64,000 nucleotides of DNA from Tetrapyrgos nigripes (taxonomy: Eukaryota > Basidiomycota > Agaricomycetes > Agaricales > Campanellaceae). The number at the start of each line of letters is the position of its first letter. The first letter of the stretch is position 1. This document shows, piece by piece, positions 30,407 to 39,543 of this stretch. The notes under the pieces are model-generated. The model saw nothing but the letters and a program-made list of their open reading frames with translations. It did no database searches and was not told where the DNA came from. The translations under genes were made by a program, and so were the position numbers. Location: positions 620,001 through 684,000 of the forward strand of contig JAACJM010000019.1 in NCBI GenBank assembly GCA_013368315.1, written 5' to 3'.

Positions 30407-33221
30407 ATGTCCCCACTCTCTCCCTCAGATCCTGAGAAGGCAGAAGCCATTCAGATTGAGAACGCTCTGGTTCCGGACACTGACGTTGCCCAATCTTCCG
30501 GTGGATTTTGGAGGAGCGTCCTCAAGAAGAATCCATCCCCCCAATTTCTCGAAGATGTTGCAAAGAAGAACGAGACAGAATTGGAACTGGCTGTCGTCAA
30601 GAGAATTGAGCGTAAGATAGACTTGCTCATCATGCCCATGCTTTCAGTGTGCTACATGGTATGCTCTCTATTACCCTCCAAACTGTCACGAAATTCACCT
30701 ATCGCCGGCTTCCTCTCTACGTAGTTCTATTACGTGTGAGCACTCCCATGCACTCTATCTTCACACTCACGATTGATGCCTCTGCAGAGACAAGACCACG
30801 CTGTCGTATGCCGCCATATTCGGCAGTGAGTATTTTCTTTCTCAGATGTACACCTATTGATCCTGGTTCTAGTCAAGGAGGATCTCCATCTCGGAACGCA
30901 GGAATATGTACGTCGTTCCATTTGAGATACATCCTATGTGCTCACAGTTTGCACAGAGCTGGTTATCTAGCTTGTTCTATTGTATGTCCGCGTGACGTAC
31001 TAAGTGAATGTTCTTGCTCATCTCGCTTCGCAGTCGGATGGGTTGCCTGGGCTTTCCCAACCAACATTCTCATGCAGAAGTTTCCAATGAACAAGTATCT
31101 GGCAGTAAATGTAAGCAAATGGCATTTTATTGGCCCTTCATCGGGAAGAATTTACTCCAGGACAGATCTTCCTTTGGGGTGTCCTCCTGATGGCACAAGC
31201 AGGCAGCCGTAACTTCACCGATCTAGCGGTCTTGAGGGTTTTTTCCGGGGCGGCCGAGGTATGTAAGCTGTTAGAAAAGTTGCAGAGCGATTTTAAGCTC
31301 TTGCGTCGAATATTTTGGAAGTCGCTAACCTCCTCTAAACACAGGCCACCGCAGATCCGGCGTTCGTATTAATAACGGGTGAGGCTTTAAGATGTCAGAG
31401 AAGTTGCACAGCTCAGCTCTCCTGCAACAGCAACGTGGTATACCCGGACTCAACAACCGACTCGGATAGGGTACTGGTACTTGTGCGTCACCCTTCTCAC
31501 TCAGAAATGCGTTTACTCGCTCAGAACCACTCCCAGAGCTAATGGTGCCGGTATAGCTCTCGGGGGACTTTTTGGTTACGGCATTGGGAACGTCGGTGCC
31601 TTCATTCTCGGTTTCCGTCTGAGCACTCATCATTCTTTGGTCTACTATAGATAAAGGGTACGGTTGTAAATTCTTTGATACACGGCGAGGAAGTTGAGAG
31701 TTGTTGCAGGTGGTCTTGCATCATGGAAATACGAGTTTCTCATCATTGGTGCTCTGTGGGTTTTGTCCAGATTTTTTTCTGATTAAGTATCACTGATGAT
31801 ACAATTCATCACAGGTGCTCTGTATGGGCAATTTTCATGTTTGTATTCGTGCCAGATTCACCGTATCACACTCGATGGTTCACGTACGAAGAAAAACTTG
31901 TCATCGTCAGTCGCAAGAGAGGAGATCATAGCTTGACTGACAACCGAGAGTAAGATCTCTCTTTCAAAGCCTTGCAAATTTTTGATCCCGTGTCTAGGTG
32001 GAAGGCGACGCAAGTGATTGAAAGTTTCATCGATCCCAAGGAAAGTGTCCATAACCATGGAAAACGGGTAGCGTGCTGAAGCCAGGCCTGTCTTGATTTA
32101 TTGCAGACTTACCTACTGTTTCTTTTTGGTTTTACTGCAAACGTACCCAACGTAAGTTCCTAATATACTACTGGTGTTGTACCAGTGCGACTCATTCTCT
32201 GTTTAGGGCGGGACTTCCAATTTGTGAGTTACTGTGAATACATGCTGTTCTGATACGAACTGAAATCGAAACGTTGCCTTAGCGGAACTCTCATCGTAAA
32301 AGGGTAGGTGGCGTTGCTTTCATTCTGGCTTCCTACGAACTAAGGCCGGATATAGCTTTGGCTTTGACACTTTGGAGACTACATTGATGCAGATTCCCTA
32401 TGGGACAGTCATCGTTCTCTTGTGAGCACTGTCCAGTGTCGACGTTCCTTGCGTAATGACCGGTAAATTCTAATCAGCAAGCTCTTCATAGCATCCTAGC
32501 CGCGATATATCTCAATTACAAGCTTCCTAAAGGTTATCGGACTTATCTAATGGTCGTAACAAATGTACCGACGGTCGTTGGCTTTGCTATGGTAGCATGG
32601 TGTAAGGGACAGGGTGCTAGATTGGCCGGTTTTTGTAAGTGCAATCTATGCCTGTTTGTGATCATTCTTGAGTCTGAACAATTCACTTGACAGGGCTCAC
32701 TGGTGCATCCAATGCTACCTTCGTTCTGGGCCTCTCTCTGCTGTCAGGAAATGTCGGTGGGCAGACCAAGAAAGCCATCGCAAGTGCTGCTGTGTTCTTA
32801 GGTGTCGCTGCAGGGTGAGCTTCTCTGCTTCAACGCCATGATAGTGCACTCAATCTGAACTTCACAGGAATATAGTGGGTCCATTCCTGTTCAAGGATTC
32901 TGAAGCTCCGGAATACCTCACTGGGATAATTGGTTGCATGATTTCTCGAGCTCTTGAGGCGAGCGTTTTCAAAAGTCTGGGGAAGCTTTGGTCGTGCTAA
33001 TCTTTCTCATTAGATTGTGATCATCCTGATTTTACGTGCCATTTTCGTCATATCGAACAAACGTCGCGACAGACTTTTCGCAGAGGGGCGGACCGAATAC
33101 GACCCTTCGATCACCGCACTGGAGGATATCTCTGACTGGAAAAACCCTTCGTTCCGATACGTCACGGTAGGTCTCTCGCGCTTCAAGCTGGACAGTTTAT
33201 TTCTAACACTCTCCATAGTAA
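30407..33221 (+). CDS. MFS transporter, Dal5/allantoate permease type, possibly disrupted
   Basis: This is a plasma-membrane anion:cation symporter of the MFS family, by likeness to Dal5-type carriers of allantoate, nicotinate or other organic anions. It starts MSPLSPSDPEKAEAIQIENAL and, through about 16 exons, encodes ERKIDLLIMPMLSVCYM, FYYVDKTTLSYAAIFG, IKEDLHLGTQEY, SWLSSLFYFGWVAWAFPTN, RNFTDLAVLRVFSGAAEATADP, SWKYEFLIIGALCSVWAIF, PDSPYHTRWFTYEEK, TLMQIPYGTVIVL and a C-terminus ending in FRYVT plus TAA formed across the last intron. Exon 2 is only 11 bp (30725-30735). One intron (32959-33013) appears to have a GC donor. After DPK at 32040 a 66-bp foreign insertion carries an in-frame TGA; splicing a 39-bp part of it would restore the frame. 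The splice near 31460-31520 is uncertain. Confidence 0.7.
32041..32106 (+). repeat. 66-bp insertion copied from the NRPS-like gene
   Basis: Bases 32042-32105 are identical to 19104-19167 except one A/G difference. In the NRPS-like gene that stretch is the antisense of coding exon 3. Here it interrupts an MFS exon between codons DPK and TYLLF. The flanking AAGG is shared at both loci, so microhomology may have guided it. The segment could splice as GTAGCG...TTGCAG (39 bp, from 32068), adding nine residues in frame. Confidence 0.85.
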
Positions 33222-33342
33222 CCTTGCATACTTTCATATTGAATACGAATAATGTACTATTAGATTTCCACTTATCGACTGCAGTATGTGTTAAAACGTG
33301 TCCAAATACTATGTGTGTTAAGTCCTGCATGAATGATTGCGT

Positions 33343-34399
33343 TTATGACTTGTTTGGAATGCCTGGAAAAGAAGGAATAGACATATTCTTGCCCTCAGTC
33401 TTTTCCCATTCCTCATCCTCGAGATATCTGTCTACTGCCGCTGCACTCAGACTTGAGGAATGCGGACCCAAGTTCAAACCAACGCTGCCATTCTCCTTTC
33501 TCTTCACATCATACATAGCCAATTCGTCAGGATCTTCGGCAAGGGCGACATATGCTTTGGCTACCCTCCAATCTGCCTCATGAGTGATAAATTGCAACCT
33601 TCCCTCGGCTTGGTGACGAATTCTTCTCACTGCTCTCGCATTCTCTTCTTCAATCGTCTTGGGGTCATTTGAGAACTGGTTCCCTTGTTTGTCGAATAGG
33701 CGTGCATTGGGAGGGAGGGTGATGACCCCTCGAGTGTGTAGAATATGAGGTGTGGTACTGAGAGCACTCGGGGGCAGTTTGTTAAGACGACAAAGTTCCC
33801 TTCCCTGTACGAAGAAATACTTGATTAATGATGAACAAATCCTATCAAGAAGCGCAAGGACGCACATCTACCCCAAATTTCAGAGCTATACCTTGTAGCG
33901 TATCCCCTTTCTTGATGTAATACTGGTAAGGGTTATGTGGGTTAACAGAGGGGTCAATCTGCTCGGACGATGATAACTCGTCAGGTAGAGAATTTGTCCC
34001 GGGTGATGAATCAGGCGAGGATAGATAAGGCGGTGGTGGATTTGAATCGAGTTCGCCATCCAGCCCATCGTCATCCTCGTCTTCACCAATGACATAGGTG
34101 TCCTCGTCACGGACTGCCCCATCAATATTCGTCTCTGATTGAAGGGCTGCTTTCGCTGTCTTTGAAGACTGCGTTGGGATTACCGCTCTGGCGTTAACGA
34201 CGTCTACACCGCCCAGACACGACAGACAAGGATTATATCGTGTAAGCCGAGGGTTCTTTGAGCTGCAAGCATGGCAGATGGGTTGTCGACAACAAGGGGT
34301 GACGAAGACAGAGTCTACACTAGCTTTGGGAGGAAGAGATGACGAGCAAGCCAGACAGAGAGAAGTGATAGCATTGAGGTCGAATTTTGAAGCGGTCAT
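33343..34399 (-). CDS. intracellular LysM-domain protein
   Basis: Two exons, complement(33866-34399) and complement(33343-33804), give 331 residues. The N-terminus has paired Cys motifs (CLAC, PCCRQPICHACSS, CLSC) resembling a zinc-binding cluster. An acidic Ser/Pro-rich linker follows. Residues about 165-215 form a LysM domain (YYIKKGDTLQGIALKFGVDGRELCRLNKL) ending in VITLP. The C-terminal 110 residues are helical and charged, with HQAEGRLQFITHEADWRVAKAYVAL. There is no signal peptide, so this is not a secreted chitin-binding effector; it fits the conserved fungal family of cytosolic LysM proteins of unknown role. The start codon lies only 59 bp from that of ATG17 on the other strand. Function is not assigned. 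Confidence 0.82.
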
Positions 34400-34458
34400 T
34401 TGGAAAGAAGGATCAAAAGCAGTGCTTCTTCATACTGTACCGGTATTTGTGACAAACC
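34400..34458. promoter_or_regulatory. bidirectional promoter, LysM gene / ATG17
   Basis: Only 59 bp separate the two divergent start codons. The transcripts must start inside this gap or overlap head-to-head. No TATA box is seen. Confidence 0.6.
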
Positions 34459-36298
34459 ATGACTGACCCTCAAGATCAACCTCATCTCGTATCTTTGGTG
34501 CTGCAGTCCAAGAAGGCTCTTCAACACGGAGAACAGCTATGTAGTAGAGCGAACAATCTTTCAAACGCATCCTCCCAAGCCGCTGTGGACGTACTTGTTC
34601 TGGACGCGAAGGTTCGGTGGATTACAGACAATGTGCTCGAGCAACTGAAAGTGCGCAACTCTGTTCCTCTTGATCTGTGACTCTCTAAGGTGTCCCCTGA
34701 TAGCTGGCAGCGAGTGTTGCAAAGAGTATCGAAGAAAAACGCACGAAATTGTCAGGACGGGTCCAGGTATGTACGTCCTGACGCGGTCATGTTTATGAGA
34801 TGTTGCCCACTTATGCTGCGCTATAATCTCACAGGAATGGGATCATATACGTGCCAAGAAGGCAGATGCTCTAGACAGCATACTGGAGGAACTTGGGTCT
34901 CAGAAAGTGCCTCCAGAATTCCATCAAACCTCTGCGGGCTCTTCCATATTCGGAAGTCAGCTATCTGACGACGAGCATCATGATTCGAACAGGGAATTCA
35001 TCAGCAACAGCCCGTCAGATACTGTCATTGCCCGTAAGCCCTCGGATTGGCGAGAAGAAAGGCGAAACTGGAAGACCTTACGAGATTTTGTGGATGATCA
35101 GGCCATTGAAGACATTTTACAGACTATGGAGGATGACAGGATTGCTGTCGAAGTGTGTACACCTTTTCTACGTTATGATGGCTGAACACTTCATATTTTA
35201 TAGGATGTAATGAACAAAATTCATGACTATCCGGAGACTCTGAACAGTACTATATCCAACATCCGTGACTCATTACCAGAAATTGCTTCGTTACCGTCAA
35301 TAGAGCAATTGTTAACCTCTCAAGACACCTTGATCGTATCTATGGCCGGACATCTAGAAAGCCTTGCATCTCATTATGATCAAATGGCCGGGGCGTTGCA
35401 AGATAGCGAAAGTGAAGCATTTAGTGACGAAGATGTACAGCGTAAGAAGTTTGCCTAGTGTCTGCGAGTTCTGAGGCTAATATTCCGTTAACAGAAATGA
35501 ACCGTGACACAGATGAATTGCCCTCAATCATGGCCGAATTGGAAGACAGTCTCGGTCATATTGATGTCACACAGTATGTGTTTTCGTTGACACTCTGAAG
35601 ACGCTTCCTTCTCATCCATGGAATCAGCTCTATGCTGGCGTCGACACGAGACGATAACCAGAAGCATCTTGACCACTTGTCACACACTGTTGAAGATTTG
35701 GACGAGCTTGGAGACATAATGGGAGAGATGTTACATACGCAAGAATCCGTCGAGGTATGTACCCATACGAGTACTCGGGGTGGATATATTATTGACCGAC
35801 TGTTCCAGACAGAATGTGACGAAAGACTTGCAGAATTAGAAGAGCATGTCACCACGATACAAAGTCTTTATGAGCGTTTCGTATTCTATCAAGCCTCCTT
35901 CAGAAAACTTATACTGGAAATTGCGCGACGGAAACAATACAAGGAAGCAGCCGAAAACATTGTAAGGGGTATGATGGCTCAGCTAGAAGCTATGACGGAA
36001 GGTATGAAGATCTGTTCGAGTAGAGGGTAGATTTGCTAACATGGAAACCCAGAGGAACGGCAAGTACGAGAACATTTCAACAACGAACACGGTGCACATC
36101 TGCCTGAGGATATCTGTTTATGTATACGCAATGCTCCAACAAGATGGGAGGTGGTTCCCCAGAAAGGCGACGAATTGGAAGTTCTACCTGAGATTCCACA
36201 GGACTTTCTTGCACAGGTACTTTTTACTCCTCGATCTAGTTTGTGTTGTCTGATGTACGTACACAGGTGAGAGAGGCAAACTTGGATGATAAGCAGTA
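34459..36298 (+). CDS. ATG17: autophagy scaffold protein Atg17
   Basis: Atg17 scaffolds the Atg1 kinase complex at the pre-autophagosomal site. Nine exons: 34459-34650, 34704-34766, 34835-35152, 35204-35441, 35495-35573, 35628-35754, 35809-36001, 36053-36216 and 36266-36298, giving 468 residues. The protein is almost wholly helical coiled coil, as the crescent-shaped Atg17 dimer requires. Family segments seen are the N-terminal SKKALQHGEQLCSRANNL, the KVRWI region, and the C-terminal block EERQVREHFNNEHGAHLPED followed by ICLCIRNAPTRWEVVP. All phases fit. The last exon holds only 10 codons and a TAG. Confidence 0.93.
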
Positions 36299-36525
36299 GC
36301 TCGAGTGAAAATATATAGGCGATAGATGTATATACGTACTTATGGACTAAGCAATGCATAACCATTGAAGTAGGGTTGGCGCATATTGTACACGTGAGAG
36401 CCCGACGTCTCCCGAAAAAGTTCACTTTTGACAGCACCTTCCCTCTAGTCTCTACACCGTTGTGCGCGTTCCTCTCTCTCAAATCTTCGTTTCTCCTCAA
36501 CTTCAATTTTCTCTTCACAGAAGAA

Positions 36526-36827
36526 ATGGCATTCTTTGGATACCGCAAGTGGCCAACTCCTGCACGTTTCGTTTTTATTATGCCCGGCCTCTTTCTCTGA
36601 CGCACCATTCGCAGATTGTCAGGCCACTGTGGCCTTTCTTCATAGCCGGAACTGTCACCCTCTACCTGGTGAACAACATTCAGGACGCTGCCGTCCGAGG
36701 TGCGTGGCCGTTCCCATACATTGTTTTCGCTGACTCTGACGATGCATGTCGTGTAGCTCCCGAATACGCCAAAGACCCCAAGAACCCACACGCTTCCAGA
36801 ATTGCTGCTGAAGCTGGCTCTCATTAG
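36526..36827 (+). CDS. ATP18: mitochondrial F1Fo-ATP synthase subunit j/i
   Basis: This is a small single-span subunit of the ATP synthase Fo sector in the inner mitochondrial membrane. Three exons, 36526-36561, 36615-36699 and 36757-36827, give 63 residues: MAFFGYRKWPTP, then IVRPLWPFFIAGTVTLYLVNN (the membrane span), then EYAKDPKNPH, matching the FPTPILK.YWPFF and DPRNP motifs of Atp18. The first intron (36562-36614, 53 bp) has a GC donor (GCACGT) and a CTGAC branch site; no GT donor joins the two conserved halves in frame. A CACAG just before the ATG suggests a leader intron. The size is as in yeast. Confidence 0.9.
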
Positions 36828-37075
36828 ATGCGTTTAGAGTTTACCGCAGGGGAATGTCGGAAGTGTAGCGTTGACTGGAGTAATTACTGGTTTAATAGAC
36901 CAGCAGCAAATATGACGGTGTTCCCAACCATCTTTCCAAAATGATAAATATGAGGACTCTCAAGGCCTCCGTTTTAGTTATGGTGCATAGTGACAGTGTG
37001 ATAGCTAGAAGTACTGAGGATACAGAAACAACACCTAGAGGTACAATAATCAAAGTATAGCCAGGACACTCGTGT

Positions 37076-37740
37076 CTAGATATCATCGATATCCACCTCT
37101 CCTTCATCTCCGAACTCGAATGTACATTCTCCGTCCTCTTCGCCAAAGGTATCTGTCTCGTTGATTTTGGCGTTCTCGGGTAGCTCGCCGTAAGCTTTTA
37201 CTGAAGAAAGGAAGATATAAGCAAAGTATTTGTATAAAGCTGTATTAAACCCACTCACAATTTCGGGCCTCGTCGGCGGTGTACTTGACAATGACATCTG
37301 CCTTGTCATCTTGGAAATCTCGTAGAGATAAAAGAACGATGTCGCCCTGGTTAATCCAGACCTACAAGATCGTCGTTTACAGCTGCAAAGATGGATCGAA
37401 AAATGGGAGTACACATACCTTCTTCCTCATCTTCCCTCTGATATGCGCTAACCGCTTCTCTCCGTCAAAGCATTGAGCTTCCAAACGGCCGTTTCCAAGC
37501 ATCTTTGTTACTTGAGCATACTCCTGTCCGTCTTCCCTGAAAACAAGTTCTCGCTTGTCGTCGTCGTTTTCGTTCTTTCCACGACGACGATTCTTGCCTC
37601 CCTGGATTTTAAAAAGATCGAACGTAAATCACCAGAGCCTTGCAGGTAGTGAAAGTAGCACCTTTCCCTTATTCTGAATGAAAAAAGCAAACTGTGAGTG
37701 AGGAAATTGGCAGTAGGGGGAGGTAAGGCACCTTGGGCAT
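37076..37740 (-). CDS. TIF11: translation initiation factor eIF1A
   Basis: eIF1A promotes scanning and start-codon choice on the 40S ribosome. Five exons, complement(37732-37740), (37662-37673), (37419-37601), (37259-37361) and (37076-37200), give 143 residues. It starts [19 protein letters not shown], holds the OB fold ([37 protein letters not shown]), and ends in an acidic tail closing DIDDI. The first coding exon is 9 bp and the second only 12 bp, so ORF-based finders miss the true N-terminus. It is divergent from the J-domain gene. Confidence 0.95.
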
Positions 37741-38061
37741 ATTGCAAATAAAGCTTAAAGTGGAGAGAAAGCAAGAGGTGGCCGAGTCAGCTCGAGAAGC
37801 AGTGTGTCATTGCTGTGCGGCTGTCACGTGCTCGGAGGCTTGGAGTGTTTCTAAAGTGATATTTGTTTCTCGTCGTCCATCGTTGTTGTCAACATCGTCT
37901 AAAATTTGGCTTTTGTTGTTTTTACTCGTAGTTTCTGGTATTTTTGATTTTTGATTTTATTGGTGTGAACTAAGCGCGTGTTTACCTAAGTCTCATTGTC
38001 GGAATCACATGCGTAAGTACGACCCTAAAGTCGAGGAACCTTCGTTCTCCTCTCCCCAATA
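37741..38061. promoter_or_regulatory. bidirectional promoter, eIF1A / J-domain gene
   Basis: This 321-bp region is shared by two divergent genes. It contains a T/G-rich tract at about 37910-37965 and GCTTTAAG-like words near the eIF1A side. No definite element was identified. Confidence 0.45.
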
Positions 38062-39211
38062 ATGCTTTCATTTGCTTTCTCAACTGGTGAGACCTGTTTA
38101 GTTGCTAAAGATACCTCTAACTTCCTCTCCAGCATCCACATACTTTCATCTTCCTGTCGACGAGGACGAGGATAAGGATATTCAGAGCTATCAACGAAAA
38201 TATCTCACTTGGAGGACGGGCACTTCCACTTCATCTCCCTCCCAGACGTCTCCTCACATTCAACAAGATTCTGATCCTCATTTCGACACGGCAAAAAATG
38301 AAATTCTCGAACATGTCCTCGCTAGCGAAGATCTCTACAAAGTTTTGGGTATATCTGAGACTGCCAACTTGGACAGAGTTTCTCTTCGACGAGCTTATCT
38401 CTTACGGAGCAGAGCATGCCATCCCGAGTAAGTCCTTATCCTCAATACTCGTCCGTTCTTCCACCGACCGCAGCCATCGCAGTAAATTCCCTCACGATAA
38501 AGAGAATGCCACACTCGCTTTCCAAAAGGTAGCCGTAGCTTATGATGTTCTCAGCAAGCCGTCGTCAAAGCGGCTGTACGACCACCGTTCTCCATATTCA
38601 CCCTACAATGCCTTTGCCGCCCGACCGACCGGACATGCAGAGGAGACGTTCCGGGGTGCTGTGATAGCTGTCTTTAACGATTTCCTTGAAGGAGATCTAG
38701 AAGTGATACGGAATCTCTTGAGTGAGTTGGAGTGCTTCCCTCTTCGATTGGCATACTAATCTCTTGGATAGAAACCACTAGCGATCTCAATCCATCTCTC
38801 AGACTGGGCGACGAAGGCGTAGAATCAGTCATCACTGCGCTGCAAAGTATACGAGAACGTGCCCTCAGTATGTCAAACCCCTATTTGCTTATCACCCACG
38901 CTGATTCACTGTCTACTTTAGCGTGCCGAACGTGCATATATGCTCTACACGCGGAACTATCTCGACTGATCGAAGTGCAGCATGCCCTTCGCCAGCTGTC
39001 CTACTTGGATGTTTTCGGTCGATCCAGGCTGTCCATACAGTTTACTCGTATAACACTCTGTCTTCCTATTGCTCTGGAGCGAGCGTTGGAGGAACAGAAC
39101 CGGATGTATGGTTATAGGCAGGATACTGTAACCCTACTTCCTCGTCATCTTTCCCTGCTGATTCGCAGCATCGACATCGCTTTGGAAAGGGTGGAAGGAT
39201 TCCTCAAGTGA
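38062..39211 (+). CDS. DnaJ (Hsp40) J-domain protein
   Basis: Five exons, 38062-38086, 38133-38427, 38483-38721, 38772-38867 and 38922-39211, give 306 residues. The J domain lies at about residues 70-150: EDLYKVLGI, RRAYLLRSRACHPDKFPHDKENA, FQKVAVAYDVLSKPSSKRLYDHR. The catalytic HPD tripeptide is split by intron 2, so an unspliced reading shows HPE. No zinc finger or client-binding domain of type I/II DnaJ follows; the C-terminal half is helical and unlike families I know. It would act as a J-protein co-chaperone of an Hsp70, perhaps in the cytosol or nucleus. It most resembles the short type-III proteins of agaric fungi with unknown client. Confidence 0.82.
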
Positions 39212-39543
39212 TTTGATTCGTTGGTTCTCTTCTCTTCTTTTTTGGCTTTATCATTATGGTTCATTCTTAACTGCTAGGCTTAGATATCCCACATACTTTA
39301 CTGTAGCACTTTCTTTGTATCTTACTATGTATCAATTATGTATAGACGCGGTCTACTTAACGCAATCAATCCTGAATCCTCAATTTCTTTCAGAAGTAAT
39401 AAGTGATAGGCGCTGGAACGCCTGACAAGGAATATAGGTACAATCTTACGAAGAGAACAAACAAACAGGTATGAATGAATGAAACAACAAAGCACGAAGA
39501 TTACTGAGGGAAAGACGATATTATAGGAAAGCTGGTTAACGAC
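39212..39543. other. convergent intergenic region
   Basis: This is 332 bp between the 3' ends of the J-domain gene and the Zn2Cys6 gene. It is AT-rich with TATGTA- and AATGAATGAA-like words. It probably holds both polyadenylation regions. No gene seen. Confidence 0.4.

Noticed and set aside
33343..34399. Secreted LysM effector
   Set aside because: There is no signal peptide and the N-terminus carries a Cys cluster, so it fits cytosolic LysM proteins.
38420..38500. Apparent loss of the J-domain HPD motif (HPE in the unspliced frame)
   Set aside because: A GTAAGT donor splits the Asp codon; splicing to 38483 gives a normal HPDKFP.
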